DNA from: Bathymodiolus brooksi
Taxonomy: Eukaryota; Mollusca; Bivalvia; Mytilida; Modiolidae
Length of the DNA: 64,000 nt
Reading direction: 5' to 3'
Assembly: GCA_963680875.1 (NCBI GenBank)
Contig: OY804579.1
Span: 20,135,804 to 20,199,803 of the forward strand
A program made the position numbers and the translations under genes. Below, in pieces: positions 57,114-64,000 of this stretch. Under the pieces are notes generated by a model. That model saw nothing but the letters and a program-made list of their open reading frames with translations. It did not search any database and was not told the DNA's origin. Positions within the stretch are counted from its first letter, which is position 1; the number at the start of each line of letters is the position of its first letter.

Positions 57114-59480
57114 ATGCCTTACGGTTGCAATGATAACATCAAAGGAGTGGGAAATTTGTCAAGTCCTGGATGCAACGAAATCAACGTGATGAGCCTTTTT
57201 AATACTATTCCAAGAACTAAACGTAGCCATGGTCATAAAAGAATTCAACATCCTAATGTTAAAAAGTCCTCTAAACCAAGAACGTTACAAGATACTTTTA
57301 ATGATTTACTTTCTAATATACAGAAACCTCTTGGAATTCATCATATTCGTACAATCTTATTTTCACTACCTGTAAACTACCTCAAAGATCTTAGGGATTT
57401 TGGACTTGACAAAGGAGGCGTAGATCCTTTTTCTCCTAAGTACAGATTGTCTAGTATTATATGTGACGTGGCGTCCTTTCGTCTTTTTAAACCAGTTCGA
57501 TCTGAACCTCTTCATGATAACAACAGAAAATTCCTCCATATTCCGTTTGCTAACAAAGGAATCGATGCTATTAACATCAGCAACATTCTTAATAGAAAAG
57601 AGGTCGTAAAAGAAATTCCACCATATTTCAAAAATCAATCTGTTCCCATTGTCTCCTATAGTTACACTAACAGCATTGGCCGTAAAATTTTCAACTACAA
57701 AGAAGCATTGCAAGATATTAACATAGAAGAGTACCTTAAGAACCCTCTGACTTGTGACTGCTCCCACTCTCCTTTTCAATACAACCCATCTGGACATGTA
57801 ATCACTGGTGATCTGAATATCATTCAACATGAGAGTCTCCGAAAGGTGATTTCTCATGGTCCTAAATTCAGAGAACCTCAACACATCAATTGGAAACATA
57901 ATTTCAAGATAATTATGGATGCTGTTGAAGATTATGCCAGAAGGTGGATAAAGAGAGAAGTAGACCAAGATCCTGAGTTAGAGTCCTTGTCAGACTGGGT
58001 TAGAACAATTAGGTCTCTAGTACAAGGTCGGATTCACAAACTCAAAAATTGTGTTAATAGTCGACCTAAGTCTGTATTTAAAGACCAAGAAGCTGTTAAG
58101 TGTCTTTCCTCTCTTCATGACAAATATGTTATCGTTCCTGCGGACAAGGCTTCCAACAATATCGTGTTTGTATGTAAATCATATTACTTCGAATGCCTAA
58201 TCAAGGAATTAGGTATAAATAGCAACACCTCTAGTAATACCACATACAAACCAACTTCGCTCGACAAAGATGAAATCCTAGCTAACCACAGATCATTCAT
58301 GACCTCTTTAAACATTCCCTCTGGTAAAAAGTCTGAGGATTTACCCTATTTATATTGGATACCTAAACTCCATAAGACACCATACAAAGAAAGGTACATA
58401 GCGGGATCATCAACTTGTTCGACGAAAGAATTGTCTATTCACCTAACAAAGATTCTGTCTGCAGTAAAAGAGGGACAACAGATATATTGTGAAACTGTTT
58501 ACTCGCGTAGTGGCATAAATCACATGTGGATTTTGAAAAACTCTAAAGATCTTTTGGATAACCTGAAATCAAGATCTTTCTCTCAGGTATCCTCCATCAA
58601 AACCTTTGATTTTTCAACTCTATATACCACCCTACCGCATGACAAATTAAAAACCCGCTTAAAAGAAACAATTCATAAAGCTTTTAGTCATAGAAACTAT
58701 GGCTCAAAATTTGTTGTGTTAGGCTACAATTCCACATATTTTTCAAACAAAATTCATAAAGGTAAAACATGCTACTCCGAGGAACAAGTGATCAGTATGC
58801 TGGAGTTCCTCATCGATAACATATTTGTCTCCTTTGGAGGGACACTGTTTCAGCAGGTCGTCGGCATACCAATGGGTACGAATTGTGCCCCTCTTCTAGC
58901 CGATTTATTTTTATACTCATATGAGTCGGAGTTTCTTCAAAAGCTTGTAAAAGATAAGAAGATTCATGAGGCTAGAGCCTTTAATTTCACATACAGGTAT
59001 ATTGATGACGTTTTATCTATCAATAATTCTAGATTTGCAGAATTTCTTCCATTGATATATCCTCCAGAGCTGGAAGTTAAAGAGACCACCGATACAGCTT
59101 CGTCCGCATCATTTTTGGACTTATACCTCGAATTTGACGACAGTGGTCAACTCAGTACTAAAATTTATGATAAGCGGGACGACTTCAATTTTAAAATCAT
59201 AAATTTTCCAAATATGTGCAGCAATATACCAGCTTCTCCTGCATATGGTGTTTACATCTCGCAATTGATTCGCTATGCAAGGGGCAGTAGCAATTATTCT
59301 GATTTCCTGAAACGTCATCTTCATCTGAGAAACAGGCTACTGGACCAGGGCTATAAAAAGATTCGCCTTATTCGATCTCTTAAAAAGTTTATATTCCGAT
59401 ACCAATATCTTGTCGAAATATATCCCGTCTCTGCAGAAAAAATTATAAGCGATGCATTTTCATATAGTGAAAATGTATAA
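57114..59480 (+). CDS. reverse transcriptase of a non-LTR or Penelope-like retroelement, intact
   Basis: 788 codons without a break. N-terminal part: a GRKIFNYK...CDCSHSPFQYNPSGHVITGD block (Cys214, Cys216) and GPKFREPQHINWKHNFKII. Reverse transcriptase: VIVPADKASNNIVFVC, LPYLYWIPKLHK, motif A IKTFDFSTLYTTLP (Asp499), motif B GIPMGTNCAPLLADLFLYSY (from Gly584) and motif C FTYRYIDDVLS (Asp631, Asp632). After it come ASFLDLYLEFDDSGQLSTKI and SNIPASPAYGVYISQLIRY. The PKLHK, GIPMGT and FLDL..EFD...L.TK.YDK order resembles Penelope-like enzymes. I see no GIY-YIG or other endonuclease domain, so the class is open. The start ATG is supplied by the target site or its duplication, so the natural N-terminus may be longer. 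Confidence 0.85.
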   Translation: MPYGCNDNIKGVGNLSSPGCNEINVMSLFNTIPRTKRSHGHKRIQHPNVKKSSKPRTLQDTFNDLLSNIQKPLGIHHIRTILFSLPVNYLKDLRDFGLDKGGVDPFSPKYRLSSIICDVASFRLFKPVRSEPLHDNNRKFLHIPFANKGIDAINISNILNRKEVVKEIPPYFKNQSVPIVSYSYTNSIGRKIFNYKEALQDINIEEYLKNPLTCDCSHSPFQYNPSGHVITGDLNIIQHESLRKVISHGPKFREPQHINWKHNFKIIMDAVEDYARRWIKREVDQDPELESLSDWVRTIRSLVQGRIHKLKNCVNSRPKSVFKDQEAVKCLSSLHDKYVIVPADKASNNIVFVCKSYYFECLIKELGINSNTSSNTTYKPTSLDKDEILANHRSFMTSLNIPSGKKSEDLPYLYWIPKLHKTPYKERYIAGSSTCSTKELSIHLTKILSAVKEGQQIYCETVYSRSGINHMWILKNSKDLLDNLKSRSFSQVSSIKTFDFSTLYTTLPHDKLKTRLKETIHKAFSHRNYGSKFVVLGYNSTYFSNKIHKGKTCYSEEQVISMLEFLIDNIFVSFGGTLFQQVVGIPMGTNCAPLLADLFLYSYESEFLQKLVKDKKIHEARAFNFTYRYIDDVLSINNSRFAEFLPLIYPPELEVKETTDTASSASFLDLYLEFDDSGQLSTKIYDKRDDFNFKIINFPNMCSNIPASPAYGVYISQLIRYARGSSNYSDFLKRHLHLRNRLLDQGYKKIRLIRSLKKFIFRYQYLVEIYPVSAEKIISDAFSYSENV

Positions 59481-59844
59481 AGATAAAGAGTCAAATATGT
59501 CAAGAATTTTTTTTTGTCAATGTGTGACGTAAAAATATTTTTGACATTTACGTCACCGAATATGGTACTGCTTTGACAACTATTTTACCTATTTTGTTCC
59601 TGTATTTAAATACTGTTAGAGTGACAGCCGGAACCTTTGAACCGTAATGAGAGCGGGAGGTTTGGCGCCTTAAAATCTGATTCAACCCACCATTTCTTTA
59701 GAAATGCCTGTACCAAGTCAGGGTCATTACGGTTTTCACAGTTTTCCGGTTGTTGACTGATTTTGTCTGTTTATATAATTATGAGTTTTGACTTTCCCTT
59801 TGTAAGATTGTTCGGAGTTCGGTAATTTTGTTATTACCTTTATG
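57117..59844 (+). mobile_element. inserted retroelement carrying an intact reverse transcriptase
   Basis: 2728 bp present only in R2. R1 and R3 read ACATATG|TGCCGTCG straight across. The insert is bordered by ATG on both sides (57114-57116, 59842-59844), either a 3-bp target duplication or microhomology. It holds the open frame and a 360-bp 3' region without a poly(A) tail. No long terminal repeats. The start looks 5'-truncated because coding sequence begins at the first base. Confidence 0.75.
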
Positions 59845-60440
59845 TGCCGTCGTGGTATATTTAGAGTTGCCAAGTGAATTGTCAATACCTAATTACTTTA
59901 TCAAGCTATCTATGTGATTTGATTTACACACAAAAACTATTGTTAAGTACCTTGTCTGCAGCAACATTTGGGTCTTTAAAAATCGATGTTGCGCGAGTGC
60001 TCATTGACCCATTGAGTTTCTTTTTTTTAATTATAATTTGTATTTAACAACCTCACACTATTCATACATTCGGAAAGAGTATATCTACGTCCTCATTCTC
60101 ACGTTTTGCCCATTATCTGACATAATCCTTGACGGAATCCATTTATGGATTTATGCACACGATATATCGATCCTTTGGGCGAATACATCTCGTAGAGAGG
60201 TATTGTTTAAAATGTTAATGTCACCAGTTATATCGTGATCAGCAGGATTATATATGAATGGGGAACTTGCACATGTGCAATCAGGGGGTTTAAACTTGGA
60301 AGTCGGCAATATTGAGATCCAGCAACACGTTCTTGTAGTTAAATATTTTGGTTGCAATAGGTGTGGTATAGACCATGATTTTTTCATACCATTTGTAATA
60401 AAGGGCTTTACATTGAATGTGTTTTGACGCAAAACTATAT
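59845..60440 (-). pseudogene. antisense reverse transcriptase remnant spanning the R2/R3 border
   Basis: Same as the R1/R2 remnant, but with a 27-bp deletion that removes the WKHNFKILM codons (GAATCCATTTATGG junction at about 60140). Confidence 0.7.
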
Positions 60441-60730
60441 CGAGAAAAAGACTATCAATTCATTTCTAGATAACAAAATTTTCAAAAATGTGCCTACCTC
60501 TCGTGTCCTGACGTCCATCCTAGCTAACCGGAAGTGAAACCAAACAACCGTTGCCGTACTCGATTGTACACAGTGGGTATAGGTATATGAGATTATAGGA
60601 ACAGACTGATTGTTAGTTTGTGATGAAGGCTATTGCCTAGGTTAATGGCATCAAGACATGTGTTGGCAAACGAAATTTTAAGAAAGTGTAATGAGAGCAG
60701 ATGCTTACACATTTAATAAATCGAAAATTT

Positions 60731-61238
60731 TACATTCAACATACAGGAAACGTTGCATTACACATTCAGAAGACGCTACATTCAACACACAAGAAACGTT
60801 ACATTCAACACGCAGGAAACGTTACATGAAATACGCAGGAAACGTTACATGAAATACGCAGGAAACGTTACATTCAACACATAGGAAACGTTACAATCAA
60901 CACGTAGGAAACTTTACAGTGAACACACATGAAACGTTGCATTAAGCATTCAAGCGATGTTAAATTCAACACGTAGGAAATGTTACATTAAATACACAGG
61001 AAACGTTGCACTCAACACGCAGGAAACGTTACATTAAAGACACAAGAAACGTTAAATTCAACACACAGGAAACGTTACATGAAATAATCGGGAAACATTA
61101 CATTAAACACACAGGAAACGTTACATTAAACACGCAAGAAACGTTACATTCAACACACAGGAAACGCTACATAAAATACACAGGAAACGTTACATTAAAT
61201 ACACAAGAAACGTTACATTCAACACGTAGAAAATGTTG
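60731..61238. repeat. 23-bp minisatellite in R3
   Basis: Shorter by about five units than in R1 and R2, with some private changes (for example TCAACACACAGG where R1 has TCCACACACCGG). Confidence 0.9.
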
Positions 61239-61719
61239 ATCACACTGCATATATAGTAGCCTCCCAATATCTGCCATCATTGTAATGTTTACAAGTGTTG
61301 ACTTGTCTGTTCCTTACATATATACACAAATATAACTGTATTATGTATAAGTATTCTACATTCTAATGAACAAAAAATTTCCCAACACTTCATTGATTGA
61401 TTAATCAGTTATTTCCAGAAATAATATCTATAATTAAGATACAATTTAATCAAAACTTATATTGAACATCATGTTATGTTTGGTGCTAATGAATTTGAAA
61501 TGAGATTGTCACACACTCGTATAGAAGTCAACAGGTAAGTCATAATTTTCATGCATTGAATTTGAAATTCTCATAGACTATAGAGTACATACAAACCTTA
61601 AAAAGTTAATATGGAATATTTATGTAATACTAATGTTGTTATTGATAAGAATGTTGTTTTAAATATTGAAAATATATATGTAATGACAAATTTAAAGAGA
61701 AATGGTATTCATAGTTTAT

Positions 61720-61840
61720 TACGTGGCATTTTTCATATCATGTCATATCAACCCGAGACGCCCAAATTAGCCCAATGGCCGAAGTTCCGATGGCTAATAT
61801 GGGTCGAGTGTTGATATGGTATGTGATATGAAAAATGCCA
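61720..61840. repeat. palindromic element in R3
   Basis: Same sequence as 52251-52371. Not present in R2, where this part of the unit is deleted. Confidence 0.7.
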
Positions 61841-63722
61841 TATCATAACCTATTTATCATATATCGTGTCGTGACATCTGCTCGGTCATGCAATAAAGTC
61901 GGTCACTTGTTTTGATTTACAATTATGGCGCAGCACGAGACAAATGACGTCATTTTGTATATTCATAGAGTACATAAACACAGAGGGAATTCTTTTCAAC
62001 GTCAAAATTACAAGATGAGATTAAAACAGAGAAGTTTGAATTGAATAAATTCCATGCAAGTAAAAAAGATCCTTTTTACTAATGTCTTTTTTTCCTGATC
62101 ATTATGCTTGTTAAATATGTTTCTATCGATGGTATTCCCCAAGCATTTTTATTTTTCCGGTTTGTTGACATAATCGTCATCACAGTTCATGACCGTTTCT
62201 GGAATGTAGGCCAAGCAAATTGTATTTTAAAATACTTTGAAAATATGATGATTGATCATTCAGATTCCACCATATTCTAGAAAATGGCCGATTTTACCGG
62301 GAAAATACATACAAGTGCTCTCCATTAGTCACAAAATGACAGATTATTTTGCATTTCCACTGATGCTTTAATAACAAATATACCCCTTACTTCTTGGGGT
62401 AATGACATGAAATTCACAGAGAAGATAGAAAAAGAATTAATTTAAGAGCAATAATCAAAATTTATAGCATAAATTGAACAGAGAATTAAATTAAACCAGA
62501 CAGAAAAATGAGATTATCTGGGTAAAAAAAACCTGTCATTATTACAAATAGCATCAACAAAACTGTATTGTTACCACTCTGTGATAATAAATGTGATTAA
62601 AATAAATTGAAATCAGTCATTAATTGTTTTACAAAAATATGGCAGGATGTAGTCAGTCTAATAGATTGTATTGACAAAAGCAAAAACACCAAATTCACTG
62701 GATTAAATACTTTTTATGTGGGTAAGCAAGTTTAATATTTGCATCAAATAATTAATTTTTAATACTTCAATTTCAAACTATTTAAAAAAAATATCCTTTG
62801 AAATTTTTCAGACAAAACAATTACACTGAAAAAGCTAAAATACTGTACTTTCTTAATCAGGTTTACTTTTTAAGTTTGGTTGGCCTATGACAAAATCATG
62901 TGCTTTATTGACCTTTGACCGACTTTATGTGACGTAATAGGACGCCATTTGGAAAAAGGGTAGTAAACAAATATGGGTCAGTGTGTAATTATTATCGATC
63001 TTTTTTCCATGGAACTTTACACATGTGAGCAAGAATAGATGAGGAACATAATTAAAAAGAACAAAAATGTTTACTTTTCAAACATGAAAAAAATAATCAA
63101 ACATTATCCAATGACTGACCGACCTATTGTCAGACGAGGATACAATATATATACATCTTGCTAACAGTGAAGGACAACCCAATTTCAGCAATATTTAAAA
63201 AAAGTTTGAAGATACCAAAGGGGCAATCAGAAGCCGCAAATCGAAGTAGGATAGACAACACAATAGCCAAAAGAAGAAGAATAGTACACAGAAAACACTA
63301 ACCCTACTAAAATCCAGGAGTCAACTCGGGTGCTCCGGAAAGGAAAGTAGTTCCTGCTCGACATGTGACACCCATCGTGTTGCTCTTGTTGCAAACTCGG
63401 AAACTCGGTGACAAATCAAGAAACGGGAAAGAACCGGACTGTGATTACGACAAACGGAACACATCCGTGGCCATTTGTGATATACAAAGACACTCCGTAA
63501 CGGTTAACCAAGCCATGATTGCGACATTAGAACATTCGAATTGATGACTTCAACTTAACCACTATGAACCCTTGGCTCAGTAGCTTCCTTTGCTAGCAGC
63601 AACCCTCTATCAAAGAAATCATGATAGGACGCATAACAAAAATATATACCCCATATCCAGCAGAGTAAGGTCCAGTTCTTCATCACTGGCTAAAATTCCA
63701 AAGGAACACAAAACAAACATAT

Positions 63723-64000
63723 GTGCCGTCGTGGTATATTTATAGTTGCCAAGTGAATTGTCAATACCTAATTACTTTATCAAGCTATCTATGTAATTTG
63801 ATTTACACACAAAAACTATTGTTAAGTACCTTGTCTGCAGCAACATTTGGGTCTTTAAAAATCGATGTTGCGCGAGTGCTCTTTGACCCATTGCGTTTGT
63901 TTTTTTAATTATAATTTGTATTTAACAACCTCACACTTTTCATACATTCGGAAAGAGTATATCTACGTCCTCATTCTCACGTTTTGCCCATTATCTGACA
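63723..64000 (-). pseudogene. antisense reverse transcriptase remnant at the end of R3
   Basis: Begins the same segment as 54258 onward (GTGCCGTCGTGGTATATTTA...) and continues to the window edge. Implies at least a fourth unit or a flank beyond the window. Confidence 0.65.

Larger units (their letters stand above)
54632..60190. repeat. tandem unit R2 (5559 bp)
   Basis: Same order as R1, but lacks about 1.3 kb between the 23-bp array and TTTATAGCATAAATTG (55853 corresponds to 52989), and has 2728 bp inserted at 57117-59844. The shared parts are almost identical to R1. Confidence 0.88.
60191..64000. repeat. tandem unit R3, runs off the window
   Basis: Same order as R1, with a shorter 23-bp array and without the 166-bp segment 51608-51773. 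The insertion site is empty (63718-63724). The window ends within the unit. Confidence 0.88.

Noticed and set aside
57366..57968. 200-codon minus-strand frame opposite the reverse transcriptase
   Set aside because: Shadow of the plus-strand coding sequence with no recognisable motif.

Overview
The window is eukaryotic and most likely from a bivalve or related lophotrochozoan. It is AT-rich and gene-poor, with split genes, GT-AG introns, tRNA-derived SINEs sharing a conserved tail, MITEs, minisatellites and a reverse transcriptase retroelement. The phylum is inferred from the repeat style and was not tested.

Genes. The main gene is a complete SLC25A17 (PMP34, peroxisomal carrier) orthologue on the minus strand. 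Its nine coding exons lie between 40536 (ATG) and 8968 (stop). I assembled them by hand from GT-AG junctions with consistent phases; they total 939 nt and encode 312 residues. Downstream, on the same strand, lies the first coding exon (1978-2463) of a QRICH2-like gene that leaves the window on the left.

The most unusual signal is inside SLC25A17. Three separate minisatellites each straddle one of its own splice junctions. A 65-bp array (about 42 copies) repeats the 3' end of exon 7 plus its donor. A 61-bp array (about 40 copies) repeats the first 58 nt of exon 4 plus the acceptor CAG. A 50-bp array (4 copies) repeats the acceptor and first 13 nt of exon 2. The exon 2 block with its array is also duplicated upstream of the gene (49504-50438), where the array has grown to 11 copies. 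Two further arrays grew from SINE segments (34 bp at 22.6 kb, 36 bp at 38.9 kb). Intron 3 holds a 9.5-kb satellite of about 49 bp with higher-order periods of 876 and 1564 bp.

Region by region: 1-2.5 kb, QRICH2-like exon and intron. 2.5-8.7 kb, intergenic repeats. 8.7-40.5 kb, SLC25A17. 40.5-49.5 kb, promoter region, an OTU-like fragment, a hAT-type 240-bp MITE with 8-bp target duplication, a decayed hAT transposase and a cluster of fold-back elements. 49.5-50.4 kb, exon 2 duplication. 50.4-64 kb, three head-to-tail copies of a 4-5.6 kb unit built around antisense remains of a reverse transcriptase element. The middle copy alone holds an intact 788-codon reverse transcriptase in the opposite orientation.

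Intron and element boundaries were read by eye and may be off by a few bases. Family names come from recognising protein or repeat motifs, not from a search.
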